Shown piece after piece: positions 8,393-17,209 of a stretch of 64,000 bases of DNA. Under the pieces are notes generated by a model. It saw only the letters and a program-made list of their open reading frames with translations, searched no databases and was not told the origin of the DNA. The position numbers were made by a program, and so were the translations under genes. The stretch comes from Ignavibacteria bacterium. GTDB taxonomy: Bacteria > Bacteroidota > Ignavibacteria > Tepidaquicellales > Tepidaquicellaceae. The DNA lies in assembly GCA_016716125.1 (NCBI GenBank), contig JADJWZ010000002.1:186001-250000 (forward strand), read 5' to 3'. Numbering within the stretch: the first letter of the stretch is position 1; each line of letters begins with the position of its first letter.

Positions 8393-8466
8393 AAGGTATT
8401 TTTAAGAGAAAAACTAAAGAGAATTATCCAACATATAGCATTAAGATTTTAAAATTTAAATAAATA

Positions 8467-10924
8467 ATGGCAAACGAAAAAATAATACCGGTAAATATTG
8501 AAGATGAAATGAAGTCTTCATACATTGATTATTCAATGTCAGTAATTGTAGCGAGAGCGTTACCGGATGTCCGCGACGGACTGAAGCCGGTTCACAGAAG
8601 AGTCCTTTTCGGAATGAGCGAACTCGGTCTTGCTTCAAACCGCGCTCATAAGAAGTCAGCGCGTATTGTCGGAGAAGTGCTCGGTAAATATCATCCGCAC
8701 GGAGATAAAGCTGTTTATGATACAATGGTAAGAATGGTTCAGGAATTTTCACTCAGATATCCCCTTGTCAGCGGTCAGGGAAACTTCGGTTCAGTCGACG
8801 GTGACTCGGCGGCGGCAATGAGATATACAGAAGCAAGATTATCGAGAATTGCCGAGGCGATACTTGAAGACCTTGAAAAAAATACTGTGGACTTTATTCC
8901 GAATTTTGATGATACTTTAAAAGAACCTTCAGTTCTTCCTTCAGTGATCCCGAATCTTCTGATCAACGGCTCCAACGGAATCGCAGTCGGTATGGCTACT
9001 AATATTCCTCCGCATAATCTCAATGAAATTTGTGACGGTATTATTCATCTCATAAAAGATCCCGATGCCACTATAAAAAAATTAATGAAGTTTGTCAGCG
9101 CTCCGGACTTTCCGACGGGAGGAATCATTTACGGTTATCAGCCGGTGATTGACGCGTATGAAACAGGCAGAGGTAAAATAATTCTGAGAGCGAAAGTTTC
9201 CATTGAAGTTGAAAAGAACGGAAAGCAAAATATTATTATTTCCGAAATTCCTTATCAGGTGAATAAAGTAAGTCTGATTGAGAATATCGCTCAGCTCGTA
9301 AGGGATAAAAAAGTGGAAGACATTTCTGATATCAATGATGAAAGCGACAGGGACGGAATGAGAATTGTCATTGGTCTTAAACGCGACGGCAATCCGCATG
9401 TGATTGTGAATAATCTATACAAGCATACGCAGATGCAGACTACATTTGGTACGATAATGCTTGCGCTGGTTGACGGTATTCCGAAAGTGCTGAACCTGAA
9501 AGAGATGATGCAGCATTTTATAAAGCACAGACTTGATGTGATAGTCAGACGAACTAAATTTGAACTCGACGCCGCTGAAAAGAGAGCGCATATTCTCGAA
9601 GGTTATATTATCGCGTTAGATAATATTGATGAGATAATCAAACTGATAAAGAAATCAAAGGACACGCCGACTGCTAAAGACGGTTTGATGAAAAGATTCA
9701 AACTATCCGATGTTCAGGCGACTGCAATTCTCGAGATGAGACTCCAGAGACTGACAGGTCTTGAAAGAAAGAAAATTGAGGATGAGTATAAGGAAGTTCT
9801 TAAGACTATCGAAAGACTGAAAAGAATTCTTGACAACGAGCAGCTTAGAAGAGAAATGATCTGTGATGATCTGAAAACTCTTAAGGAAAAATTCGGAGAC
9901 GAAAGAAGAACCGAAATAGTTCATGACGTTAAGGTAATGACTGACGATCAAATGATGAAAGAGCTTGTAAAGGAAGAAGACGTTGTCATTACTATTTCCA
10001 ATAAGGGATTCATAAAAAGGATCCCGGTAAATTCATATAAGTCGCAGGGCAGGGGAGGCAAAGGGATTACGGCTGCTTCGACGGGCAGCGCTGACGATGA
10101 TTTCAATGAACATATGTTCATCGCCTCTACCCATCAGTATATTATGTTTTTTACAAGAAGAGGAAAATGCTACTGGCTGAAAGTATATGACATCCCGGAA
10201 GGCACCAGAACTTCCAGGGGGTAAATCAATTTTGAATCTGATTGAAAAAGAGAAAGATGACGATATCTCATCATTTGTAATGGTGAAGGATTTTACTGAA
10301 AAGTTATTTGTAACAATGGTTACAAGGTCAGGGATCATCAAGAAAACTGTGCTTGAAAGTTATTCCAATATAAGAAGAAACGGTATAAATGCAATCAATC
10401 TGAAAAATGATGATGCGCTCGTCGATGTCAGACTTACAAACGGAACACAGGAAATTGTGATCGGAAGTCATAACGGTCAGGCAATCAGATTCAATGAATC
10501 CAAAGTAAGAGATATGGGCAGAACAGCTACAGGCGTTAAAGCGATCAAGCTTGCAAAGGATGATTATGTGATCGGACTGGTTGCAGTTACCAGACCAAGC
10601 GCGACAATACTTGTCATTACGGAAAACGGTTACGGTAAGAGAAGCGATCTCGGCGATTACAGAGTAACAAACAGGGGCGGTAAAGGAGTCATTACCGTTA
10701 AGACAACTGATAAAGTCGGAAAGCTTATTTCCATAAAAGAAGTAACTGATACCGATGATCTAATGATCATTACCATCAAAGGAATTCTGATAAGACAGAA
10801 AATGAAAGACATAAGAGTAATGGGAAGGAATGCGCAGGGAGTAAGAGTGATCAGACTTAATGACAGTGATAAGATCTCAGCGGTTGCAAGAATTGCTGAA
10901 GATGAAAAAGAAAATCCGGTATAG
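8467..10924 (+). CDS. gyrA: DNA gyrase subunit A (single frameshift)
   Basis: Breakage-reunion subunit of DNA gyrase, which introduces negative supercoils with GyrB. Read across one frameshift it is ~818 residues. Motifs: N-terminal arm, QRDR (YHPHGDKAVYD, 75-85), active-site Tyr in AAAMRYTEARL (~118), SGQGNFGSVDGD, and the C-terminal pinwheel with a GyrA-box QGRGGKG (~531). The GyrA-box indicates gyrase, not topoisomerase IV ParC. The frame breaks at 10217-10221, where five Gs precede TAA; removing one G restores SRGKSILNL, as expected for the family. The QRDR position equivalent to E. coli Ser83 is Lys81. It sits between five palindromic elements upstream and one downstream. Confidence 0.93.
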
Positions 10925-10971
10925 ATTTTATATAGAGTATATAATCCGTATCAGATCTTTCATTCTTAATT
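10871..10971 (+). repeat. Left copy of gyrA 3'-end direct repeat
   Basis: Last 17 codons of gyrA plus 47 bp after the stop, ending CATTCTTAATT at the palindromic element. A diverged copy (11137-11236) lies on the other side of the element, so the element is flanked by ~100-bp direct repeats. Confidence 0.85.
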
Positions 10972-10973
10972 GT

Positions 10974-11136
10974 GCCGTTGTTGGTGTTCCAAAAAGTTTG
11001 CACTATATAAATTTTATTTATTTCTGTTCTGTCTCCGCAAACTTTTTGGTCACCAACAACTCAAACAGCTGCCATCTTCAAAATTTCGTTTGTTGTTGGT
11101 CACGCTCGTTCCGCTCACTAAGACCAACAACGGCGG
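10974..11136. repeat. Related palindromic element downstream of gyrA
   Basis: ~163 bp with inverted ends GCCGTTGTTGGT / ACCAACAACGGC. The first hairpin uses the same arm as the upstream elements (GTTCCAAAAAGTTTGCA ... GCAAACTTTTTGG). The second hairpin is different and shorter, pairing GTTGTTGGTC with its complement around a loop containing GCTCGTTCCGC. It is therefore a cousin of the five upstream elements, not a copy of them. Confidence 0.82.
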
Positions 11137-11236
11137 AAGATCTCAGCGGTGGCAAGAATAGCTGAAGAAGAAAAGAAAATCCGATATAGATTTTTACATA
11201 GTATAAAATCCGTATCAGATCTTTCATTCTTAATTT
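11137..11236 (+). pseudogene. gyrA: Duplicated gyrA 3' end (diverged) beyond the element
   Basis: Begins AAGATCTCAGCGGTGGC and mirrors the gyrA C-terminus: read with one indel it gives ISAVARIAEEEKENPI then stop, against ISAVARIAEDEKENPV in the intact gene. Two of the codon differences are silent (GTT/GTG, ATT/ATA) and two are conservative. It has no start and is only a tail fragment. The 3' untranslated sequence is duplicated as well. Confidence 0.8.
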
Positions 11237-11269
11237 TTCATTTTTCATTTTTAATTTTGTATTAGTAAT

Positions 11270-12301
11270 TTGGATAAAGCGATTGACATAAGAAGCGATA
11301 CCGTAACAAAGCCAACTCCGGCAATGCTTGAAGCTATGATGAAAGCGAATGTCGGTGATGATGTATTTGAGGAAGACATAAGCACTAATGATCTGCAGGA
11401 AAAATGCGCGGCGCTGTCAGGTAAAGAAGCTGCGATTTTTGTAACGTCGGGTGTCCTGGGAAATCAGCTTGCAATAAAATGTCATACGGATCCGGGCGAT
11501 GAAGTGATCGTAGAAAGCGAATCGCATATTTTAAATTACGAAACAGCCGCACCGTCAGTGATCTCAAACGTCCAGCTTCTGCCTGTTCCGGGTATAAACG
11601 GAATAATGAGCGCAGCGGATATTGAAAAAAAAATCCGTTCAAAAGAATATTACTTTCCGGTTACAAAACTTATCTGTCTTGAGAACACGCACAATCGCGC
11701 CGGCGGAGTTATCATACCAATTGATATATTAAAAGAAATTTCCGAAATGGCGGGAAAGCATAATATTAAAACGCATCTCGACGGCGCAAGGATCTTTAAT
11801 GCTTCGGCTGAGACAGGAATTTCTCTTAAAGAATATGCGGAAAATTTTGATTCGGTTTCTTTTTGTTTTTCAAAAGGTCTGGGATGTCCGGTTGGATCAA
11901 TACTCTGCGGTAGCCGCGAATTTATTGACATGGCGAGAAAGTGGAGAAAGATACTCGGCGGGGGAATGAGACAGTCGGGAATACTTGCAGCAGCCGCAAC
12001 ATTCGCTCTGGATAATAATATAAAACGCTTAAAGGAAGATCATGCAAAGGCAAAATTATTTGCTGATGAGATCAATAATATTGACAGTGTCAGTATTGAT
12101 CTTTCATTAGTCATGACAAACATTGTTGTATTCTCTGTTCAGGGAATTTCAAAAGCGGATGTCCTCGCCAAAGCAAAAGAAAAAGGAGTCATACTGTCTT
12201 CCGGCAGTTATGAAAATATCAGAGCTGTATTTCATCTCGATGTAAGTATGGAAGAAACAAAAACCGCTGCGGAAATTCTCGGAGATATTCTTCGGAAATA
12301 A
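11270..12301 (+). CDS. ltaE: Low-specificity L-threonine aldolase
   Basis: PLP enzyme cleaving threonine/allo-threonine to glycine and acetaldehyde. The 343-residue protein opens with DIRSDTVTKPTPAM, the family's N-terminal signature, has THLDGARIFNA (~165-175) and the PLP lysine in FSKGLGCPVGS (~202). The start is TTG at 11270; no upstream ATG is in frame close by. It lies just downstream of the duplicated gyrA 3' end and is convergent with the SerC-like gene, 43 bp apart. With the serine genes opposite, this is a small serine/glycine/threonine neighbourhood. Confidence 0.93.
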   Translation: MDKAIDIRSDTVTKPTPAMLEAMMKANVGDDVFEEDISTNDLQEKCAALSGKEAAIFVTSGVLGNQLAIKCHTDPGDEVIVESESHILNYETAAPSVISNVQLLPVPGINGIMSAADIEKKIRSKEYYFPVTKLICLENTHNRAGGVIIPIDILKEISEMAGKHNIKTHLDGARIFNASAETGISLKEYAENFDSVSFCFSKGLGCPVGSILCGSREFIDMARKWRKILGGGMRQSGILAAAATFALDNNIKRLKEDHAKAKLFADEINNIDSVSIDLSLVMTNIVVFSVQGISKADVLAKAKEKGVILSSGSYENIRAVFHLDVSMEETKTAAEILGDILRK

Positions 12302-12344
12302 ATTCCATTCGCTTTATTCCGTTTTTCACTTTAATAGTTAGCAG

Positions 12345-13424
12345 TTAATAAGTTTTGTTTACAACTTCAAGTATTTTTTTTACATCATTTAAGTTATGCA
12401 TCGGGAAGTTTGCGATCCTTATTTGAGTGTCTTTCAGCTTTCCGTAACCGCTTCCTGCTATGTAACCATTTTCGGACAATGCTTTTTTGATCTGAGACTG
12501 TCTGTCTCCCGTGTCAATAACCAATATTGTTTTTGATCTGTCCGCCGGGTTTTTTACAAAAGGTTTGTAAGAGTTATGCTTATCAAAAAAGTCATAGACA
12601 AGCTCCGCTTTTTCGTCAGTAGATTTACGGATGTTATCTATTCCTTCTTTCAGGAAATGATCACAAACTTTTCCCAGCAGATAAATCCCCAAAACATTCG
12701 GTGTCTCCGAAGTCTGATACTTTTTTGCATTCTCAAGAAGAGTAAGAAAATTATGATAACTGCCGATACCTGTTTCGCTGTTCTGAAGCTGTGCTGCTTT
12801 CTCAATGCATCTGTCGTTTACCATTAAAACGCCGAGTCCCGCGGGAAGACCGAATCCCTTCTGAACTGAAAAAAATGCGCAGTCTATCAGATTAAAATCT
12901 AAATTCACATAAGGCGCAGATGTAACAATATCTACCGCTATGACCGCATTGGGATAGTCTTTTTTAAGTTTATAAATATTTTCAACATCTATGGCAACAC
13001 CGGTACTTGTTTCATTCTGAGTAATGCAGATCACTTCAGGATTGTTCTCAATTTTGACATTGTCAAAATCAAATCCGGCGCCGTATTCTGCTTCAGCTTT
13101 AACGGCATTGCGTTTCAGGTCTATCGCAGTTTTATAAAATCTTTCTGCAAAAGCGCCGTTTACAAAATGAAAAGTATCTTTAGCCGAACAGTTCATAATA
13201 ATTCTGTCCATACATTCTGTTGCTGAAGACAAAAAGAATATGTGAAAGCTGTCGGGAATGTTCATGAGCTTTTTAAGCGAGCCGGCCGTTTGCCTGTAAA
13301 TTTCCATAAACTCCGGGCTCCTGTGATTGATCGAAAAGATGTTTTTATCAAGAGCTTCAAGAAGGTCTTCCTGCGCCCCGGGATATAATTCTGTCGGTCC
13401 GGGAGTGAAATAAATTTTTTTCAT
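12345..13424 (-). CDS. Class-V aminotransferase, SerC-like
   Basis: A 359-residue fold-type I PLP aminotransferase of the phosphoserine / alanine-glyoxylate family. Visible are the N-terminal YFTPGPTELYP, the NETSTGVAID substrate loop (~residue 137) and the PLP lysine in SVQKGFGLPAG (~188). It lies 3 bp after the SerB-SerA fusion gene on the same strand, which strongly suggests it supplies the missing middle step, 3-phosphohydroxypyruvate to phosphoserine. Sequence alone does not exclude an alanine-glyoxylate or serine-pyruvate role. Confidence 0.85.
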   Translation of the reverse strand: MKKIYFTPGPTELYPGAQEDLLEALDKNIFSINHRSPEFMEIYRQTAGSLKKLMNIPDSFHIFFLSSATECMDRIIMNCSAKDTFHFVNGAFAERFYKTAIDLKRNAVKAEAEYGAGFDFDNVKIENNPEVICITQNETSTGVAIDVENIYKLKKDYPNAVIAVDIVTSAPYVNLDFNLIDCAFFSVQKGFGLPAGLGVLMVNDRCIEKAAQLQNSETGIGSYHNFLTLLENAKKYQTSETPNVLGIYLLGKVCDHFLKEGIDNIRKSTDEKAELVYDFFDKHNSYKPFVKNPADRSKTILVIDTGDRQSQIKKALSENGYIAGSGYGKLKDTQIRIANFPMHNLNDVKKILEVVNKTY

Positions 13425-13427
13425 TGA

Positions 13428-15323
13428 TCAGTAAAGTATTCTGAATTTGATAGTGTGAGGAATTTTCTTAAGATCGTGTATAACATTCTGCGAATATTTT
13501 TTCTTAATGTCGGTGATCACATAACCGACCTGTTCATTGGTTTTTAAATACTGTCCGATGATATTTATATTATGTGATGCAAGTATGTTGTTTATCTGCG
13601 CGAGTATCCCCGGTACATTCTCGTGAATATGAATAAGTCTGTGCGCATTCTGAAACTGCGGTAACTGTATCTCGGGGAAATTGACGCTGTAGAATGTATT
13701 GCCTGTATTTATAAACTCTATAATTTTCGACGGAACGAAATTGCCGATATTTTTCTGAGCTTCCTCAGTGCTGCCGCCGATGTGAGGGGTGAGAATAACA
13801 TTGGGAATATTCTGAAGCATTGAGACAAATTGTTCATCATTGCCGGAAGGTTCATACGGATAGACATCTATGGAAGCGCCGCTGATTTTACCATTCTTCA
13901 GATACCTGACAAGCGATTCAATATTCACTACGTGTCCTCTGCTCAGATTTAAAAACACCGCTCCTTCCTTCATTGATTTAAATTCTTTCTCTCCGATGAT
14001 ATCAGTGTTGGATTTTTTACCGTCCACATGTAAAGTCACTACGTCACATTTTTTTAAAAGCTCATAGAGTGTGTTGCATTTTGTAGCATTGCCGAGAGCG
14101 AGTTTATCTATTACGTCATAATAATAAACATCCATCCCGAGATCTTCGGCGAGCACGGAAAGCTGCGAGCCGATCTTACCGTATCCTATGATGCCGATTT
14201 TCTTTCCTCTTATCTCGTAACTCCCCGAGGCAGACTTATCCCAGACGCCGTTATGCAGCTGATTGCTCTTGTCGAATATTTTTCTCATCAGAATAATTAT
14301 CTCCGCAAGAGCAAGTTCGACTACGCTCCGCGTATTGCTGAACGGCGCGTTGAATACAGCAATTCCTTTTCCAAGCGCTGTGCCGAGATCGATCTGATTT
14401 GTTCCGATGCAGAATGCGCCTATTGCGATCAGACGGTTTGCATTATCCAGAACTTCTCTGCTGATGTGAGTCTTTGAGCGGATACCGATTATTGATACGT
14501 CCTTAATTCTTTTGCAGAGTTCCTTTTCATCAAAACTTTTGGAAACAGTTTCTATCTGATATCCTTCATCCTTAAAAATTGAAACAGCATCAGGATGAAT
14601 ATTCTCAAGCAGTAAAACCTTGATCCTGTTTTTCGGATATGAGATTGACATTGGGAGATTATTCAGATATAGAAATTCATCGAGATTCGGAGTTATGTGA
14701 TCTGCTTTTGAAGAGACAATTTCCCTTTCGACATTTTCAGTAAATGCAAAAAACTTATGCGCAATGCCCGCTTCCTTTAATTCATAATCAGTATATCCGT
14801 CTCCAATCACATAAAGCTCTCCGGTGAGTCCGAGCTTTTTCAGCTGTTCGATCTTTCCGTTGTCTTTACTGAGGGGATTTGATATATCGAATCCGGTAAT
14901 GTTTCCCGCTTTGTCAAACGTAAATGTATTTGCAAAAACATTCTTCGCAGGTATGCCGAATTTACTTACGACGGGAACAATTATTTCCCTGAACCCGCCT
15001 GATATAATGAAAATATCTTCGGAATATTTTTTGAAAAATAATTTATTACGGAAGACGGATGCGGATATTTTCCGGGATAGTAATTTTATAAGCTTTTCGA
15101 TGTGCGTCCTGTCAGCTTTTATCAGTTTCATTCTGCTGCTTAGAGATTCGCTGAAGGACAATTTGCCGTTCATGGATTTTGAAGTGATATCTTCAAATTC
15201 CTTTAAAGCATTTTTTTTGCTGCTGCCGGAAGACAGGGAGATGTTGAAGAGTTCGTCAAGCGCTTCGAGCTTTATGAAAGTGCTGTCAAAATCTATTATA
15301 AATTTAATCTTATTCTTTTCCAA
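13428..15323 (-). CDS. Fused HAD phosphatase (SerB-like) / D-3-phosphoglycerate dehydrogenase with ACT domain
   Basis: A 631-residue fusion. Residues ~1-215 are a HAD phosphatase of the phosphoserine-phosphatase type (IIDFDSTFIK at 9-18 holds the nucleophile; VIGDGYTDYE supplies the distal acid). Residues ~235-545 are phosphoglycerate dehydrogenase with GIIGYGKIGSQ (Rossmann loop, ~377), NLSRGHVVN and the catalytic His in LTPHIGGSTEEA. The last ~75 residues form an ACT domain, the usual serine-feedback site. One polypeptide would thus catalyse the first and third steps of serine synthesis, with the adjacent aminotransferase catalysing the second. No frame break, and the linker is continuous. 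Confidence 0.93.
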   Translation of the reverse strand: MEKNKIKFIIDFDSTFIKLEALDELFNISLSSGSSKKNALKEFEDITSKSMNGKLSFSESLSSRMKLIKADRTHIEKLIKLLSRKISASVFRNKLFFKKYSEDIFIISGGFREIIVPVVSKFGIPAKNVFANTFTFDKAGNITGFDISNPLSKDNGKIEQLKKLGLTGELYVIGDGYTDYELKEAGIAHKFFAFTENVEREIVSSKADHITPNLDEFLYLNNLPMSISYPKNRIKVLLLENIHPDAVSIFKDEGYQIETVSKSFDEKELCKRIKDVSIIGIRSKTHISREVLDNANRLIAIGAFCIGTNQIDLGTALGKGIAVFNAPFSNTRSVVELALAEIIILMRKIFDKSNQLHNGVWDKSASGSYEIRGKKIGIIGYGKIGSQLSVLAEDLGMDVYYYDVIDKLALGNATKCNTLYELLKKCDVVTLHVDGKKSNTDIIGEKEFKSMKEGAVFLNLSRGHVVNIESLVRYLKNGKISGASIDVYPYEPSGNDEQFVSMLQNIPNVILTPHIGGSTEEAQKNIGNFVPSKIIEFINTGNTFYSVNFPEIQLPQFQNAHRLIHIHENVPGILAQINNILASHNINIIGQYLKTNEQVGYVITDIKKKYSQNVIHDLKKIPHTIKFRILY

Positions 15324-15399
15324 AAATCACAGAGAAATAAATTCCAAAAGATAATTATATATATTCAGGATATTATTTTCAAATCAATTTAAAATAGCG

Positions 15400-15471
<72 letters not shown>

Positions 15472-15482
15472 TGAACTGAATT

Positions 15483-15988
15483 TTACAGAATTGCTATCAG
15501 AAGGACAACTATTACAAGAACGAGAATAATAGTGATCAAAGTATAATGATCCAGATCCATCGTGTTCTCAATATACATGGCATTGTAATTATTATTCTTT
15601 CTGCAATTCCGAAAATATCTTTATCAGAATCACTGTCAGCGTCAGCAAGAAATACAGGCACCGGAACACCTGCAGGAAGTAATGTATTCATTTCATAATT
15701 GTCGAACTTTTTATTCTCAAGCGTGAATTCAGGTTTTTCAAGCGTCCCGATGTTTTTGTAATATTCGATATGACCTTCGTCTGTATAATTCAGAATATCA
15801 AAATCACCGTCCTCATCCATATCCGTCATTACAGGATTCTTAATTTTCAGATTGTTATTAATGTAAGCTTCTGAAAGTCCTTCGATCTGATGCTTTGTGA
15901 ATTTTTTGACCGTCTTGATCTCGTCTGATCTCACTTCCGCTCCGGCAAAGATTGCCGCGAGCAGCAGTAGTATAGTTAGTTTTTTCAT
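15483..15988 (-). CDS. Exported VCBS/FG-GAP repeat protein, frameshifted
   Basis: Signal peptide (MKKLTILLLLAAIFAGAEV) followed by Ca-binding VCBS/FG-GAP-type repeats with DMDEDGDFD and DADSDSDKD. The uninterrupted frame ends at 15536. Adding one A to the AAA run at 15597-15600 lets it continue as NNNYNAMYIENT into a strongly hydrophobic tail (LITIILVLVIVVLLIAIL) ending at 15483. That would make a short membrane-anchored protein. The tail could instead be a separate 25-residue peptide starting at its own Met. Function unknown. Confidence 0.6.
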
Positions 15989-16180
15989 AGTGTTATTATT
16001 TAGTTTGATTAATTTAAGATAGTGTATCTCCTGATTATATAAAACAGTATTGTAATTATATTAATAAGGATGTTAAACAGCTTCACATAAAACTGATAAA
16101 TCACTTTGTCACAGCCGACGGAAATTATTGTCCAATATATAAAACTGATATTCATATAAATTTAATAAATAAAACTTTTT

Positions 16181-16633
16181 ATGAAAACTATAATATTCGT
16201 CATAATGGTGATACTTCTTAGCGGATGTTCCGAAAACAATCCTGATAATCTTCAAAAATGGAAAGATGAAATAATAAAAGCTGACACGGATATGAGCGAC
16301 TTAGCGGTTAAGGAAGGATTCAGCGCAGCTCTGATCAAATATGCTGACGAGAGTTTTGTAAAGTTTGATGAAGGCATGCACCCTACAGTAGGAAAGAATG
16401 CTTTCATAGAAAAAAGGGGAGCAAGCGCCGGTCCGAAGACTCTCACGTGGAAGCCTGTATTTACTGATGTTTCTGCTTCAGGAGATATGGTATACAGCTG
16501 GGGAAACTGGAAATTTGTATTGCCTGATACAATTGTTTACGGAAATTACATTTCAGTCTGGAAGAAACAGACTGACGGAAGCTGGAAGATGACATTTGAC
16601 GCCGGGAATTCTTCTCCTCCTCCGTTAAACTAA
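16181..16633 (+). CDS. DUF4440 / NTF2-like lipoprotein
   Basis: A 150-residue predicted lipoprotein (lipobox LLSGC at residues 12-16) with an NTF2-like (SnoaL/DUF4440) fold. The helical start contains DMSDLAVKEGFSAAL, followed by DGSWKMTFDAGNSS at the end, the usual closing strand of this family (K.dgsWk...D). Such domains bind small hydrophobic ligands or are catalytically inert; no ligand can be inferred. Monocistronic, followed by a repeat-rich spacer. Confidence 0.82.
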   Translation: MKTIIFVIMVILLSGCSENNPDNLQKWKDEIIKADTDMSDLAVKEGFSAALIKYADESFVKFDEGMHPTVGKNAFIEKRGASAGPKTLTWKPVFTDVSASGDMVYSWGNWKFVLPDTIVYGNYISVWKKQTDGSWKMTFDAGNSSPPPLN

Positions 16634-16657
16634 AAAGTTTTTAAGATGGATCAGATC

Positions 16658-16810
16658 TTTTCTCTATACACGACATTTATGTTTTACTTAAACCAGCAAA
16701 ATATCTTTGGTATGGGAATCACAACATACGATCAAGACTTTTCTCCAGACACGACAATTATGTATTACTTAAACCTGCAAAATATTTTTGATATGGGAAT
16801 CAGAACATAC
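16658..16810. repeat. Tandem ~72-bp direct repeat
   Basis: Two copies (16658-16729 and about 16738-16810), both starting TTTTCTC and ending in a GGGAATCA(C/G)AACATAC block. They differ at ~10 positions. Non-coding and AT-rich. The second copy abuts the palindrome array. Confidence 0.8.
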
Positions 16811-17040
16811 ATCCCGTAGGGATGTGATATTGGTAGCAATCTAGATACGAATGTTTCAGTCCCGTCAGGGACGAAATATTCTCTTCAGGTTTTATTCATT
16901 CCCTGACGAGACTAAAATTCTTGCTACCAATATATAGTCCCTACGGGACTAAAACTCTCACTCTCATTTTCCTACCAATATATAGTCCCTACGGGACTAA
17001 AACTCTTACACTCATTTTGCTACCAATATATAGTCCCTAT
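16811..17040. repeat. Short palindrome array (AGTCCCTACGGGACT type)
   Basis: Successive small palindromes: ATCCCGTAGGGAT (16811), GTCCCGTCAGGGAC (16859), AGTCCCTACGGGACT (16936 and 16984) and a degenerate last copy at 17033. Each is embedded in a repeat containing CTACCAATATATAG. The layout resembles REP/RAYT-type intergenic palindromes. The remainder of the 16634-17209 spacer shows no gene. Confidence 0.8.
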
Positions 17041-17209
17041 GAAACATAGTTATATAAATAAAAATCAAATCCTCCTTTATCCGTTTAATTGCATACAACT
17101 AAAATTTATATTTACAGAGAAGTCTTTTGACAGAATAAAATTAAACTTTAAATTAGTTTACTGATTGAATAAATTGTGAACTGATTTTTTAAAATTTAAA
17201 TACATTTTA

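Noticed and set aside
10217..10224. Programmed +1 frameshift in gyrA
   Set aside because: No precedent known to me for gyrA, and similar homopolymer indels occur in many unrelated genes in this window.
10187..10924. Separate 245-residue gene after gyrA
   Set aside because: It is the GyrA C-terminal pinwheel in another frame; one G in the G5 run accounts for the split.
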